64,000 nucleotides of DNA, taken from Lachnospiraceae bacterium. GTDB taxonomy: Bacteria; Bacillota; Clostridia; Lachnospirales; Lachnospiraceae. Numbering within the stretch: the stretch's first letter is position 1; each line of letters begins with the position of its first letter. Positions 1 to 8,534 of this stretch are shown here, piece after piece. Position numbers and translations under genes: made by a program. The notes under the pieces are model-generated. The model saw nothing but the letters and a program-made list of their open reading frames with translations. It did not search any database and had not been told where the DNA came from. The stretch lies in the NCBI GenBank assembly GCA_910575605.1, contig CAJTEW010000003.1, positions 62,001 through 126,000 of the forward strand. Reading direction: 5' to 3'.

Positions 1-52
1 AGCCTGCAGTATTTCTGTAATGATAAGCCGCGGAAATATTGCAGGCTTTTTA
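1..52 (+). terminator. Rho-independent terminator of an upstream gene
   Basis: Two 15-nt arms (AGCCTGCAGTATTTC and its near-complement ending GCAGGCT) pair with one G-U wobble and are followed directly by a T-rich tract (TTTTTAT). The gene it ends lies outside the window. Confidence 0.8.
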
Positions 53-131
53 TATATATTTTCGATTTTTGCCAGGTACGTCTGCCAGATACCTGTAGCA
101 GTTAAAATACGTCAAATTTATCACAGAATGT

Positions 132-161
132 CCGACAAAGGTTTAGAGAAAATATTATAAT
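132..161 (+). promoter_or_regulatory. Probable sigma-A promoter of the arc operon
   Basis: A perfect -10 TATAAT lies at 156-161, with a weak -35 CCGACA at 132-137 (18-nt spacer). The transcript would have a leader of about 60 nt before arcA. An inverted repeat CAGGTA/TACCTG at 73-78 and 90-95 sits upstream and could bind a regulator, but no recognisable arginine-repressor box was seen. The weak -35 suggests an activated promoter. Confidence 0.5.
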
Positions 162-228
162 CAAAACAACAATTCAGGGCGCTTTAAAAGGGCGTTTGTA
201 AGCAAATCAGTAGTAAAGGAGGAAAGTC

Positions 229-1455
229 ATGGCAATAGAGGTAAAAAGCGAGATTGGCAAGCTTAAAAAAGTCATGCTTCACAGGCCCGGAAAGGAGCTG
301 GAGCATCTTGTTCCGGGGGATCTGGAGCGGCTGCTTTTTGACGATATTCCTTATCTTAAAACTGCGCAGAATGAGCATGATTTATTTGCGGGGATTATGA
401 GAGGACAGGGAGTAGAGGTTGTCTATCTGGAAGATTTGATGGCAGATGTTCTGAAGGATAATGAGGAATTAAAGGAGCAGTTTATCAAGCAGTTTATTGC
501 GGAAGGAAATGTTGCGGATGAGAGGATGAAAGAATATTTGTTCTCTTATCTTTATGATATTCCAGATACAAAGGAGATGGTGCTTAAGCTGATGTCGGGT
601 GTAAGGGCCGGGGAGCTTAAAGTTAGGACAAACCGTCCGCTGGTTGATTTGATAAAAAAAGACAGCCAGTTTATCCTTGATCCGATTCCGAACCTGTATT
701 TTACACGAGATCCGTTTGCATGTATTGGAAATGGTGTAAGCTTAAACTGTATGTATTCCCGTACAAGAAGAAGAGAAACGCTTTTTGGAAAATACGTCTT
801 GGAAAATCATCCGGATTTTGCCGGGCAGGTGCCGTTCTTTTATAAAAGAGAAATGCCTTATTCCATTGAAGGTGGTGACATTCTTAACCTGAGCAGTAAG
901 CTTTTGGCAATCGGTATTTCACAGCGGACGACGGCAGAGGCAATCGAGCTTCTTGCACAGAATATATTTGCAGATGAAACCTCGGAAATCGAGACAATTC
1001 TAGCTCTGGATATCCCGGCGGTCCGCGCATTTATGCATCTGGACACAGTATGTACACAGGTGGATTGCGATAAGTTTACAATTCATCCGGGGATTCTGGG
1101 AACTTTGAGGATTTTCGAGATTAAGAAAGGCAAGAAGAAAGGCGAACTGGATGTTCTGGAGGTACATGCTTCCTTAGGAGAGGTGCTGGCTGCCCATCTT
1201 GGACTTGACAAGGTAACATTGATTCAATGCGGAGGCAAGGACATTATTGCGTCTGAACGTGAGCAGTGGAATGACGGGTCAAATACTTTGTGTGTTGAGC
1301 CGGGAACAGTCGTTGTATATGACAGGAACTATGTGACAAATCAGATATTAAGAGAAAACGGAGTGCGTGTGCTTGAGATGGCGAGCTCGGAGCTCTCACG
1401 GGGGAGAGGCGGCCCGCGCTGCATGAGCATGCCCCTTGAACGGGAAGAAATTTAA
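229..1455 (+). CDS. arcA: Arginine deiminase
   Basis: Cytoplasmic enzyme hydrolysing L-arginine to L-citrulline and ammonia, the first step of the ATP-yielding arginine deiminase pathway. The 408-residue length is normal for the family. Landmarks of the guanidine-modifying superfamily are visible: FTRDP at about 158-162, EGGD at 214-217, HLDT starting with the catalytic His at about 270, and the nucleophilic Cys398 in the C-terminal RCMSMPL motif. A strong AAAGGAGG site precedes the ATG at 229. It is first in a four-gene operon with ornithine carbamoyltransferase, an ornithine cyclodeaminase-like gene and carbamate kinase, so the catabolic role is well supported. Confidence 0.96.
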   Translation: MAIEVKSEIGKLKKVMLHRPGKELEHLVPGDLERLLFDDIPYLKTAQNEHDLFAGIMRGQGVEVVYLEDLMADVLKDNEELKEQFIKQFIAEGNVADERMKEYLFSYLYDIPDTKEMVLKLMSGVRAGELKVRTNRPLVDLIKKDSQFILDPIPNLYFTRDPFACIGNGVSLNCMYSRTRRRETLFGKYVLENHPDFAGQVPFFYKREMPYSIEGGDILNLSSKLLAIGISQRTTAEAIELLAQNIFADETSEIETILALDIPAVRAFMHLDTVCTQVDCDKFTIHPGILGTLRIFEIKKGKKKGELDVLEVHASLGEVLAAHLGLDKVTLIQCGGKDIIASEREQWNDGSNTLCVEPGTVVVYDRNYVTNQILRENGVRVLEMASSELSRGRGGPRCMSMPLEREEI

Positions 1456-1487
1456 AAAAATATAAAAAAGTTAAAGGAGACAAAAAA

Positions 1488-2480
1488 ATGGCAGTAAATA
1501 TCAGAGGAAAAAATTATTTGAAGCTTTTGGACTATTCATCAGAGGAGATGCGCTACCTTTTGGATCTTGCAAAGAATTTCAAGGATATGAAGCGTGCAGG
1601 TGTTCCACATAAATACCTGGAAGGAAAGAACATTGTTCTTCTTTTTGAAAAGACATCTACTAGAACACGCTGCTCCTTTGAGGTGGCAGGAATGGACCTG
1701 GGAATGGGTGTTACTTATCTTGATCCAGGCAGCAGCCAGATGGGAAAGAAGGAAAGTATTGCGGATACGGCGCGAGTGCTTGGCAGAATGTATGACGGTA
1801 TCGAATACCGGGGATTTAGCCAGGAGCTGGTAGAACAGCTTGCAAAGTATGCAGGGGTACCGGTATGGAACGGACTTACAGACCAGTTTCATCCGACGCA
1901 GATGCTGGCGGACCTTCTGACCATTGAGGAAAAATTCGGAAAGCTTAAGGGTATAAACTTTACCTATATGGGAGATGCAAGAAATAACATGGGCAATTCT
2001 TTGATGATTGCATGTGCAAAGATGGGACTTAACTTTACGGCCTGCGCACCAAAGGAGCTTTTCCCGGAAGATTCTCTGGTAGAGGAGGCAAGAAAGCTTG
2101 CTATAGAAAACGGATGTACCGTGCGTCTTACAGAAGATGTAGGGGAGGGCGCAAAAGACGCAGATGTCATCTATACAGATATATGGGTATCTATGGGTGA
2201 GCCTGACGAGGTATGGGAGACGAGAATTGGGCTTCTTAAAAAATATCAGGTAAATGCAGAGGTTATGAAGCTTGCAAAGGATACAGCTATCTTTATGCAC
2301 TGTCTGCCATCCTTCCATGATACAAATACAACTGTCGGAGCGCAGATTGCAGAAAAATTCGGCATCACCGAGATGGAGGTTACAGACGAGGTGTTTGAGT
2401 CAAAGCAGTCAGTTGTATTTGACGAAGCAGAGAACCGTATGCATACAATTAAAGCAGTTGTATATGCTACACTTAAATAA
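1488..2480 (+). CDS. arcB: Ornithine carbamoyltransferase (catabolic)
   Basis: Interconverts citrulline plus phosphate with ornithine plus carbamoyl phosphate. At 330 residues it has family length, with the carbamoyl-phosphate-binding STRTR motif at 57-61, the HPTQ motif near residue 130 and the catalytic HCLP motif at about 271-274. It starts 32 nt after arcA with an AAAGGAG site. The anabolic (ArgF) and catabolic (ArcB) forms cannot be told apart by motif alone. Position between arcA and arcC favours the catabolic, phosphorolytic direction, feeding carbamoyl phosphate to ArcC. Confidence 0.94.
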   Translation: MAVNIRGKNYLKLLDYSSEEMRYLLDLAKNFKDMKRAGVPHKYLEGKNIVLLFEKTSTRTRCSFEVAGMDLGMGVTYLDPGSSQMGKKESIADTARVLGRMYDGIEYRGFSQELVEQLAKYAGVPVWNGLTDQFHPTQMLADLLTIEEKFGKLKGINFTYMGDARNNMGNSLMIACAKMGLNFTACAPKELFPEDSLVEEARKLAIENGCTVRLTEDVGEGAKDADVIYTDIWVSMGEPDEVWETRIGLLKKYQVNAEVMKLAKDTAIFMHCLPSFHDTNTTVGAQIAEKFGITEMEVTDEVFESKQSVVFDEAENRMHTIKAVVYATLK

Positions 2481-2536
2481 AGAACAATGGGGACGAAAAA
2501 CCTGTAGAAGAAATATAAATTGAGAGGAGAAAAATT

Positions 2537-3640
2537 ATGTCGTTTGAAATGCCAGTATATCACCATCCTGATTTTACAAAGGAGATGTTTGTAAATGCGC
2601 CGGACGCAAGATATGAAGCTGCACAAAAGGACGGGGTTGCACCGGAGAATTATCACAGTACCTCTATGTACCCGGAATATTTTAAAATTAACGGCGAGTG
2701 GAGGCTGGCGGAGGAAAGCCGTATGGATTCTTGTGTCATCCTCCGTGAGAACGGACATCTCGATGTAGTCGAGGCGAGAAATATTAAAGAAGGCGACAAG
2801 GTGATGCTTGGAAGAACCGAGAAGTGCGAGGATGGAATCTATATGCACTGCCACGGTTTTGAGGAGGAAGGAGAAACCCTGGACGACCAGTTTGTATTCC
2901 GTCAGGGAAGAAGCCGAGAGACTTCCTATGCCCGTGATTATGACAAGCTGTTTGACCTTTTAAGATATGAAAAAGAGCACGGTGGAAAGGTGGTATGGGT
3001 GATGGGGCCGGCGTTTGCTTTTGACGCGGACGCAAGAGCGGCTATGTCTGCGCTGATTGACGCAGGCTATGCTCAGGCGCTTCTGGCTGGAAATGCCCTT
3101 GCTACCCACGATTTGGAGGGAGCTCTCCTGCATACAGCGCTGGGACAGGATATTTATACGCAGAAATCGCAGCCAAACGGCCACTACAATCATCTGGATG
3201 TGTGTAATAAGGTAAGAAGAAGCGGCTCTATTGCGCAGTTTATTAAAGACTATAATTTGGATGACGGCATTATCTGCAGCTGTGTGAGAAACAACGTGCC
3301 GATTGTCCTGGCCGGCTCTATCCGGGATGATGGTCCACTGCCGGAGGTTATCGGGGACGTTTATGAGGCGGCGAACACGATGAGGGAGCAGGTACGTGAC
3401 TGTACTACAGTTATTTGTCTTGCGACTATGCTTCACACTATTGCTACAGGAAATATGACTCCGTCCTTCCGTGTGCTGAAGGATGGAACCATTCGTCCGG
3501 TTTATCTGTATACAGTAGACGCAGATGAATTTGTAGTAAATAAGCTTCTTGACAGAGGAAGCCTAAGTGCAACAACAATTGTGACGAATGTACAGGACTT
3601 TATTACCCTTGTTGCAAAGGGATTAGGAGTTATGAAATAA
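2537..3640 (+). CDS. Archaeal-type ornithine cyclodeaminase-like protein (TIGR00300 / LOR-SDH conserved-region family)
   Basis: At 367 residues it resembles the family often labelled LOR/SDH bifunctional enzyme conserved region, which includes the archaeal ornithine cyclodeaminase and the C-terminal part of cyanobacterial AgrE. Recognisable parts are an N-terminal beta-rich region (about 40-130), a nucleotide-binding-like core with VVWVMGPAFAFD and GNALATHDLE (about 150-200), and the YNHLDVCN segment. It is not the classical mu-crystallin-type cyclodeaminase. Between arcB and arcC it would be well placed to convert ornithine to proline and ammonia. That activity is an inference from recalled homologues; a different ornithine-linked role is possible. 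Confidence 0.65.
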   Translation: MSFEMPVYHHPDFTKEMFVNAPDARYEAAQKDGVAPENYHSTSMYPEYFKINGEWRLAEESRMDSCVILRENGHLDVVEARNIKEGDKVMLGRTEKCEDGIYMHCHGFEEEGETLDDQFVFRQGRSRETSYARDYDKLFDLLRYEKEHGGKVVWVMGPAFAFDADARAAMSALIDAGYAQALLAGNALATHDLEGALLHTALGQDIYTQKSQPNGHYNHLDVCNKVRRSGSIAQFIKDYNLDDGIICSCVRNNVPIVLAGSIRDDGPLPEVIGDVYEAANTMREQVRDCTTVICLATMLHTIATGNMTPSFRVLKDGTIRPVYLYTVDADEFVVNKLLDRGSLSATTIVTNVQDFITLVAKGLGVMK

Positions 3641-3683
3641 GGGCTACAGTGAACGAAGCAGTAGCTAAGATAAGGAGGCAGCC

Positions 3684-4625
3684 ATGGAAAAGATTGTAAT
3701 TGCTTTAGGAGGAAATGCGCTGCAGGCGGGAAAAACCGTCCCAACAGCGGCAAAACAGTTAGAAGTGGTAAAAAGAACCTGTGACAAGATCGCAGATATC
3801 AGCTGCAGAGGATATGAGGTAGCGATTGTTCATGGAAACGGCCCACAGATAGGGCGGATTTTACTGGCCTCTGAGACAGCGAAGGATGTAACCCCTGCCA
3901 TGCCCTTTGACGTATGCGGCGCCATGAGCCAGGGATATATCGGGTATCATATCCAGCAGGCGCTTAAATATGCCTTAAGTGTCCGTAACAGAAACTGCCC
4001 GGTGCTTACCGTGGCAACCCAGGTGGTGGTTGATGAGACGGATCCCGGATTTGAGCATCCTACGAAGCCGATTGGGCCTTTTTATAGTGAAGAAGAGGCA
4101 AAGGCGCTTGAGGAAGAGATGGGATATATTATGAGGGAGGATGCCGGAAGAGGTTACCGAAGAGTAGTGGCATCTCCTTTACCAAAGAAGATAGTGGAGA
4201 TTGACGCTATTAAGAATCTGTGGGATTCCTCTATTGTCATTTCCTGCGGCGGCGGGGGGATCCCTGTTGTAGAAAAAATGGACGGAACCTTAGAAGGTGT
4301 AGCTGCTGTAATTGACAAGGATTTTGCGGCGGAGCTTCTGGCAGAGCAGGTGGACGCAGATGTGCTTATGATTCTCACGGAGGTGGAGAAAGTGGCCATT
4401 AACTGGGGGAAAGAAAACCAGCAGAGTCTTGACCATATGAGCCTTAAGGAAGCAGCCCAGTATGTGGAGGAAGGCCAGTTTGCACCAGGAAGCATGCTTC
4501 CGAAGGTGGAAGCAGCAATGAAATTTGCGCGGACATTTCCGGGGAAGAAGGCAGTTATTACAAGCCTTGAAAAGGCTATTGATGCCCTGGAGGGGAAAAC
4601 AGGGACTGTGATTACATTTGGATAA
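3684..4625 (+). CDS. arcC: Carbamate kinase
   Basis: Transfers the phosphate of carbamoyl phosphate to ADP, giving ATP, ammonia and CO2: the energy-conserving step of the arginine deiminase pathway. The 313 residues fit the amino-acid kinase fold, with the N-terminal IALGGNAL nucleotide motif at 6-13, HGNGPQ near 50-55, and the SCGGGGIPV glycine-rich loop near 190. The start has a good AAGGAGG site. It is the last operon gene, followed by a strong terminator. No arginine/ornithine antiporter (arcD) is present in the cluster, so it must be encoded elsewhere. Confidence 0.95.
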   Translation: MEKIVIALGGNALQAGKTVPTAAKQLEVVKRTCDKIADISCRGYEVAIVHGNGPQIGRILLASETAKDVTPAMPFDVCGAMSQGYIGYHIQQALKYALSVRNRNCPVLTVATQVVVDETDPGFEHPTKPIGPFYSEEEAKALEEEMGYIMREDAGRGYRRVVASPLPKKIVEIDAIKNLWDSSIVISCGGGGIPVVEKMDGTLEGVAAVIDKDFAAELLAEQVDADVLMILTEVEKVAINWGKENQQSLDHMSLKEAAQYVEEGQFAPGSMLPKVEAAMKFARTFPGKKAVITSLEKAIDALEGKTGTVITFG

Positions 4626-4637
4626 AGGCATAATGAT

Positions 4638-4672
4638 AAAAGTGTGTACTGCACAGGCAGCGCACACTTTTT
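4638..4672 (+). terminator. Terminator of the arc operon
   Basis: AAAAGTGTG at 4638-4646 pairs with CACACTTTT at 4663-4671, with a wobble pair extending the stem, followed by T residues. It lies 12 nt after the arcC stop codon. Confidence 0.85.
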
Positions 4673-4699
4673 AAATATTTTAAAACATATTCTTTATTC

Positions 4700-4728
4700 T
4701 TGAGTAAGCGTCAGGTTTTTGATACAAT
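4700..4728 (+). promoter_or_regulatory. Sigma-A promoter for the desulfidase-sortase operon
   Basis: TTGAGT at 4700-4705 and TACAAT at 4723-4728 are separated by exactly 17 nt. The predicted transcription start near 4735 lies downstream of the TTG at 4700, so the longest reading frame cannot be the translated one and the ATG at 4763 is preferred. Confidence 0.7.
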
Positions 4729-4762
4729 AAAACAATCAGAGCAGAAACGGAGAGATAAGGGT

Positions 4763-6094
4763 ATGCACAGACTGACAGAGCTTATAAAAGAGGATATGAA
4801 ACCAGCTCTTGGGGTGACGGAGCCAGGGGCGATTGCATATGCAGTAGCAGAGGCGCGAAGCCGTATAAAGGGCGAAGTAAAAGATATAAAGAAGGTAAGG
4901 GCCTCGCTTAATTCCGGCATGTATAAAAATGCATTTACATGTGGAATTCCGAATTCGGCATATTATGGAAATTTATATGCGGCGGCGCTTGGAGCCGTGG
5001 CTGCAAAGCCAGAGCTTGGACTTATGTCTCTTCGGGATATTACGCCGGAGGATGACGGACGTGCGGCCAGGCTTGTGGAGAGCGGAAAGGTAGAGGTATG
5101 CCTTGACCATATCGGCTCTGAAATTATGATTGATGCGTCTGTGGAGACAGATGAGGAGAGCTGTGTGGTACATATACGGGGGAGTCATACCCATATTACG
5201 GCGATTGAGAAGAATGGAGAGATCATTTATAAGGAAGAGGATTCGGAGGAAGAAAAGAATGATTCCTTAGAATATCGGCAGGCTAAGAGGCCGGATGGAA
5301 ATGAAAAGTCTCCGGTTATACACCAATATTCTTTTCATGATATATTCGAATATGTAAGTTCTGTTAAGTATGAGGAGCTTGGGTTTATAAGCGAAGCATT
5401 TTCCGTAAATATAGAGCTCTTTAAAGAAGGAATGGAATCAGAGCGTACTGTTATTTTAAAGCAGCTTATAAAGGATAACGAAGGTGAAATCGTATCAGAG
5501 GATGTAAAAAAGACGGCCCAGCTTCTATGCAGCGGAGCTATTGAGACAAGAGTGCTGGGACTTAACAGTCCGGCAATGAGCATAACCGGAAGCGGTGCAC
5601 ATGGAATCATTGCAACAATGCCCCTCTATGCGTACTGCAAGGTAAATGAAAAGGCAGGTAAGGAGACGAAGAATTTACTAAGAGGGGCAGCGTTAAGCCA
5701 TCTTATTACTATGTACATTAAGGAGTATTCTGGGAAGCTTTCCGCTTTCTGCGGATGTGGAATTGCTGCCGGAACAGGTATGGCCTGCGGACTTGGATAT
5801 CTTAAGGGGGCAGGTGAGGAGGAGCTTGCCATGATTATCAGGAATATGGCCAGCGGTCTTACAGGCATGATATGTGACGGCGGAAACCATGGCTGTGCCA
5901 TGAAGGGGATTGTGGCTGTGGACGCGGCGTTCAGGGCTGTGGAGCTTGCCATGGCTCATGTATGTATTGATGGGATTCATGGGATTAACGGGAGGACCCC
6001 GGAGGAAACTATGCGTCATATGGGACGTATTGCCTCACCGGGAATGGTGGAGACGGAAAGAACGATTGTAGAGATTATGGAGCAGAAACGGTGA
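4763..6094 (+). CDS. cyuA: L-cysteine desulfidase-like protein (UPF0597 / serine dehydratase alpha-like family)
   Basis: A 443-residue member of the CyuA/YhaM family related to the iron-sulfur L-serine dehydratase alpha chain; it probably splits L-cysteine into pyruvate, ammonia and sulfide. Visible signs are EPGAIAYAVA near the N-terminus (about 20-30), the SITGSGAHGI loop near 277, and conserved cysteines in CGCGIAAGTGMACG (about 330) and CDGGNHGCAMKG (about 372), suitable as 4Fe-4S ligands. The ATG at 4763 is chosen because GGAGAG lies 8 nt upstream and a promoter occupies the sequence in front of the upstream TTG. Sortase and DUF951 genes follow closely. Confidence is high for the family, moderate for the substrate. 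Confidence 0.78.
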   Translation: MHRLTELIKEDMKPALGVTEPGAIAYAVAEARSRIKGEVKDIKKVRASLNSGMYKNAFTCGIPNSAYYGNLYAAALGAVAAKPELGLMSLRDITPEDDGRAARLVESGKVEVCLDHIGSEIMIDASVETDEESCVVHIRGSHTHITAIEKNGEIIYKEEDSEEEKNDSLEYRQAKRPDGNEKSPVIHQYSFHDIFEYVSSVKYEELGFISEAFSVNIELFKEGMESERTVILKQLIKDNEGEIVSEDVKKTAQLLCSGAIETRVLGLNSPAMSITGSGAHGIIATMPLYAYCKVNEKAGKETKNLLRGAALSHLITMYIKEYSGKLSAFCGCGIAAGTGMACGLGYLKGAGEEELAMIIRNMASGLTGMICDGGNHGCAMKGIVAVDAAFRAVELAMAHVCIDGIHGINGRTPEETMRHMGRIASPGMVETERTIVEIMEQKR

Positions 6095-6107
6095 GGAGGA
6101 AGAACCG

Positions 6108-6902
6108 ATGGGAAAAGAAAAGGGAAGAAAACAGCCCCACAGAGGAAGAAGGAAAAAGGGAGGTGTTATTTCCGGTATTATCTTGGTAATAGCGCTGATC
6201 GTATTTTGTGTATCGGGCTTTAACCTGCTTAAATACGGAAAAGGCTACCTTGCAGGAAGAAGTGAATATAGAAAAATCCGTGAGCTGGCAGTAGACGGTG
6301 AGAAGCCGGGCGGAGGGTTTGTTGTTAATTTTGACGAGCTTCTTGATGTGAATCCAGATACAGTTGGATGGATTCGTTTCTATCCTGAACCGGCGGCTAT
6401 CAATTATCCCCTTGTCCAGGGAGAGGATAACGATAAATACCTCCATAAAACATTTTCAGAAGGTGAGAATACGCTTGGAGCTATATTTGTGGCGGCAGAA
6501 AACAGGGCAAATCTGTCTGACAAAAATACAATTATTTATGGCCACCGTATGAATGACCGCTCCATGTTCTATCACCTTGAGGATTACAAGGATCAGGAAT
6601 TTTATAAACAGAATCCATATTTTTATATTTATACTCCAGACGGTGTTGAGCATACTTATAGAATTTATTCTATAAGTGTTGTAGACGAATTTTCTGATAC
6701 ATATATTACAGAATTTGCATCAAAAGAAAAATTTCAGCAGTTTTTAAGTATGACAAAGGAGACATCTCTTTATGATACAGGGGTTGAGGTGGACACCAAA
6801 GACAAAATTGTAACGCTTTCCACTTGTACCAGCGCTGATGATAGTCAGAGAAATGTTGTGCGGGGCGTGTTAGAAAAGGAGACGAATATAGGGGGGAATT
6901 AA
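6108..6902 (+). CDS. srtB: Class B sortase
   Basis: Membrane-anchored cysteine transpeptidase that attaches surface proteins to the cell wall or joins pilin-like subunits. The 264 residues contain a basic N-terminus, one membrane segment (about 20-42) and a sortase barrel with the catalytic triad visible: His146 in YGHRM, Cys240 in TLSTCTS, and an Arg eight residues later in QRNVVRG. The extra N-terminal helices and spacing fit class B. No sorting-signal substrate lies beside it, so it may serve distant substrates. It begins 13 nt after the desulfidase gene and is nearly contiguous with DUF951, implying one transcript. Confidence 0.88.
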   Translation: MGKEKGRKQPHRGRRKKGGVISGIILVIALIVFCVSGFNLLKYGKGYLAGRSEYRKIRELAVDGEKPGGGFVVNFDELLDVNPDTVGWIRFYPEPAAINYPLVQGEDNDKYLHKTFSEGENTLGAIFVAAENRANLSDKNTIIYGHRMNDRSMFYHLEDYKDQEFYKQNPYFYIYTPDGVEHTYRIYSISVVDEFSDTYITEFASKEKFQQFLSMTKETSLYDTGVEVDTKDKIVTLSTCTSADDSQRNVVRGVLEKETNIGGN

Positions 6903-6905
6903 ATA

Positions 6906-7094
6906 ATGGGCTGGGTATACGAGGTTGGAGATACTGTAACACTGAAAAAGCCGCATCCCTGCGGCAGTAAAGAATGGGAAATTCTTCGTGTGGGCGCAGA
7001 TTTCAGGCTTAAATGTATGGGGTGCGGACATCAGATTATGGTTTCCCGCAGGCTGGTGGAAAAAAATACAAAGGATTTGAAGAAAAAGGCTTGA
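6906..7094 (+). CDS. DUF951 family small protein
   Basis: A 62-residue protein matching the DUF951 pattern: an N-terminal beta segment (YEVGDTVTLKKPHPCGSKEW), then KCMGCGHQIMVSRRLVEK. The Cys of PHPCG and the CMGC pair could bind zinc. The function is unknown; the gene is commonly found near rpsF or ychF in Firmicutes. It starts 3 nt after the sortase stop and is probably cotranscribed with it. Confidence 0.85.
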   Translation: MGWVYEVGDTVTLKKPHPCGSKEWEILRVGADFRLKCMGCGHQIMVSRRLVEKNTKDLKKKA

Positions 7095-7107
7095 AACAAT
7101 CTCCAGA

Positions 7108-7137
7108 TTATGATAACATAACAACTTGTGATACAAT
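7108..7137 (+). promoter_or_regulatory. Promoter of the rpsF-ssb-rpsR operon
   Basis: TACAAT at 7132-7137 is preceded by a TG dinucleotide (7129-7130), an extended -10, with a weak -35 TTATGA at 7108-7113. A second possible promoter, TTGAAA at 7091-7096 with TAACAT at 7114-7119 (17-nt spacer), overlaps the end of the DUF951 gene. Tandem promoters are plausible for a ribosomal protein operon. Confidence 0.5.
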
Positions 7138-7140
7138 GTT

Positions 7141-7215
7141 TTCCGAGGGGATTTACTCTTCGGATATCCTTGCTCCCGGGGAAAGCTTACGGGGGCCAAA
7201 AGACCAGAAGGAGGT
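7141..7215 (+). promoter_or_regulatory. Structured rpsF leader, possible S6:S18 autoregulatory element
   Basis: The leader between promoter and rpsF can form a hairpin from TCCGA near 7142 to TCGGA near 7165, and a second GC-rich stem (CCCGGGG and CGGGGG, about 7175-7196). Many bacteria have an S6:S18-binding RNA in this leader. I could not confirm the conserved CCG-containing bulge, so this assignment is tentative. Confidence 0.35.
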
Positions 7216-7227
7216 GCAGGAGACGAC

Positions 7228-7515
7228 ATGAACAAATATGAATTAGCTGTTGTTGTCAGTGCAAAAATCGAAGACGACGAAAGAGCACAGGTTATCGAAA
7301 AAGTAAAAGCATTAGTAGAACGTTTCGGCGGCCAGATCTCAGACGTTGATGAATGGGGTAAGAAGAGACTAGCTTACGAGATTCAGAAGATGAAAGAAGC
7401 ATATTATTATTTCATCCACTTCGAATCTGATGCAGAGGTTCCAGGCGAAATCGAACAGAGAATTCGCATCATGGAAGGCGTCATCAGATATTTATGCGTT
7501 AGACAGGAAGCATAA
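7228..7515 (+). CDS. rpsF: 30S ribosomal protein S6
   Basis: A 95-residue S6 protein of the 30S platform that binds S18 and 16S rRNA. The N-terminal MNKYELAVVVSAKIEDDERAQ strand-helix and the central WGKKRLAYEIQKMKEAYYYF signature, typical of S6, are both present. A GGAGG site precedes the ATG. It is first in the conserved rpsF-ssb-rpsR order. Confidence 0.97.
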   Translation: MNKYELAVVVSAKIEDDERAQVIEKVKALVERFGGQISDVDEWGKKRLAYEIQKMKEAYYYFIHFESDAEVPGEIEQRIRIMEGVIRYLCVRQEA

Positions 7516-7536
7516 GCAGGAAGTAGAGGTAAATTT

Positions 7537-7986
7537 ATGAATAAAGTGATTTTAATGGGACGCTTAACAAGAGACCCTGAGGTGAGATATTCACAAGGGG
7601 AGAGCTCTACGGCAGTCGCAAGATACACATTAGCTGTTGACCGCAGATTTAAGAGGAACAATGATGATCAGACCGCAGACTTTATTGGATGTGTGGCGTT
7701 TGGAAGAAGTGCAGAGTTCGCGGAGAAGTATTTCCGCCAGGGCCTCAAAGTAGTTGTTACCGGACGTATCCAGACCGGAAGCTACACTAACAGGGATGGA
7801 CAGAAAGTGTATACGACAGATGTAGTAGTGGAGGACCAGGAGTTTGCAGAAAGCAAAGCAGCAAGCGATGCCAATGCAGGACGCTATCAGGCGGCCCCGG
7901 CACCTGCGCCGGCCCCGATGTCTGATGTAGGAGACGGATTTATGAATATTCCAGACGGAATAGACGAGGAGCTTCCGTTTAATTAA
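7537..7986 (+). CDS. ssb: Single-stranded DNA-binding protein
   Basis: Homotetrameric protein coating single-stranded DNA in replication, repair and recombination. The 149 residues comprise an N-terminal OB fold (about 1-105, with MNKVILMGRLTRDPEVRYS and VVVTGRIQTGSY), an Ala/Pro-rich flexible linker (PAPAPAP) and the acidic C-terminal tip ending ELPFN, which docks partner proteins. It lies 21 nt after rpsF and before rpsR. Confidence 0.96.
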   Translation: MNKVILMGRLTRDPEVRYSQGESSTAVARYTLAVDRRFKRNNDDQTADFIGCVAFGRSAEFAEKYFRQGLKVVVTGRIQTGSYTNRDGQKVYTTDVVVEDQEFAESKAASDANAGRYQAAPAPAPAPMSDVGDGFMNIPDGIDEELPFN

Positions 7987-8021
7987 GGCGTTTCATTATG
8001 GAGAAAAGGAGGTAAAGCAAG

Positions 8022-8288
8022 ATGGCTTTTGATAAAGGCAGTCGTCCGGAAGGCGGTTTCAAAAGAAGAGGCGGCGGACGCAGAAGAAAGAAAGTCTGTG
8101 TGTTCTGTGGAAAAGAGAACAACGAGATTGACTACAAAGATGTAGCAAAGTTAAGAAAGTATATTTCTGAAAGAGGAAAGATTCTTCCAAGAAGAATTAC
8201 AGGAAACTGCGCAAAGCATCAGAGAGCTCTTACAGTTGCGATTAAGAGAGCACGTCATATTGCACTGATGCCATACGTTCAGGATTAG
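8022..8288 (+). CDS. rpsR: 30S ribosomal protein S18
   Basis: An 88-residue S18 protein that pairs with S6 in the 30S platform. It has a basic, Arg/Gly-rich N-terminal tail (about 9-26), a VCVFCGKEN segment, and the conserved core with [19 protein letters not shown] followed by the [17 protein letters not shown] helix. A strong AAAGGAGG site precedes it. It ends the operon, which is closed by a clear terminator. Confidence 0.96.
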   Translation: MAFDKGSRPEGGFKRRGGGRRRKKVCVFCGKENNEIDYKDVAKLRKYISERGKILPRRITGNCAKHQRALTVAIKRARHIALMPYVQD

Positions 8289-8316
8289 TTTATATGTGTT
8301 GAATGAGAGATGAGAG

Positions 8317-8366
8317 GATAAATGCCGTTTTGTGACGTGAGTTACGAAATGGCATTTATCTTCTTT
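8317..8366 (+). terminator. Terminator of rpsF-ssb-rpsR
   Basis: GATAAATGCCGTTTTGT (8317-8333) pairs with ACGAAATGGCATTTATC (8344-8360) with only G-U wobbles, and a TTCTTT tract follows. The stem is 17 bp with a short loop. Confidence 0.85.
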
Positions 8367-8422
8367 GGGCAAAATGAACAGAATTCGTAAAATTTCTTGT
8401 GCAATCTTCTCTCAATAAAAAG

Positions 8423-8451
8423 TTGTTAATTAATTGTCAATGTGGTATTAT
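8423..8451 (+). promoter_or_regulatory. mdh promoter overlapped by a probable Rex operator
   Basis: TTGTTA at 8423-8428 and TATTAT at 8446-8451 lie 17 nt apart and form a credible sigma-A promoter. The 18-bp dyad TTGTTAATTAATTGTCAA (8423-8440) covers the -35 and spacer and fits the clostridial Rex consensus (TTGTTAA, four bases, TTAACAA) at all but two positions. Rex represses fermentative and reductive genes when NADH is low, which suits control of a malate dehydrogenase. The rex gene itself is not in the window. A TCAGGG/CCCTGA inverted repeat spans 8454-8499. Confidence 0.62.
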
Positions 8452-8534
8452 AATCAGGGGTGGCGGCAGAATACGACAAATGATGTTCCGTATCCCTGAC
8501 ATTATAAAAATTGCATTAAAAGGAGAAGAAAAAC

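Noticed and set aside
1539-2318. Long minus-strand frame opposite ornithine carbamoyltransferase, and similar ones opposite hdrA (11569-12348) and frdA (16700-17830)
   Set aside because: They are shadows of well-supported genes, with Cys/Ser/His-rich low-plausibility sequence and no ribosome sites.
4700-4762. TTG start giving a 464-residue desulfidase-like protein
   Set aside because: No ribosome site precedes it, and a consensus-like promoter (TTGAGT-17-TACAAT) occupies this stretch; ATG 4763 has GGAGAG.
6108-6902. Class B sortase as the anchor enzyme of the serine-rich protein
   Set aside because: The genes are 40 kb apart, and the adhesin tail has no recognised class B sorting motif. The possibility is only noted under the VEDEEVPLA finding.
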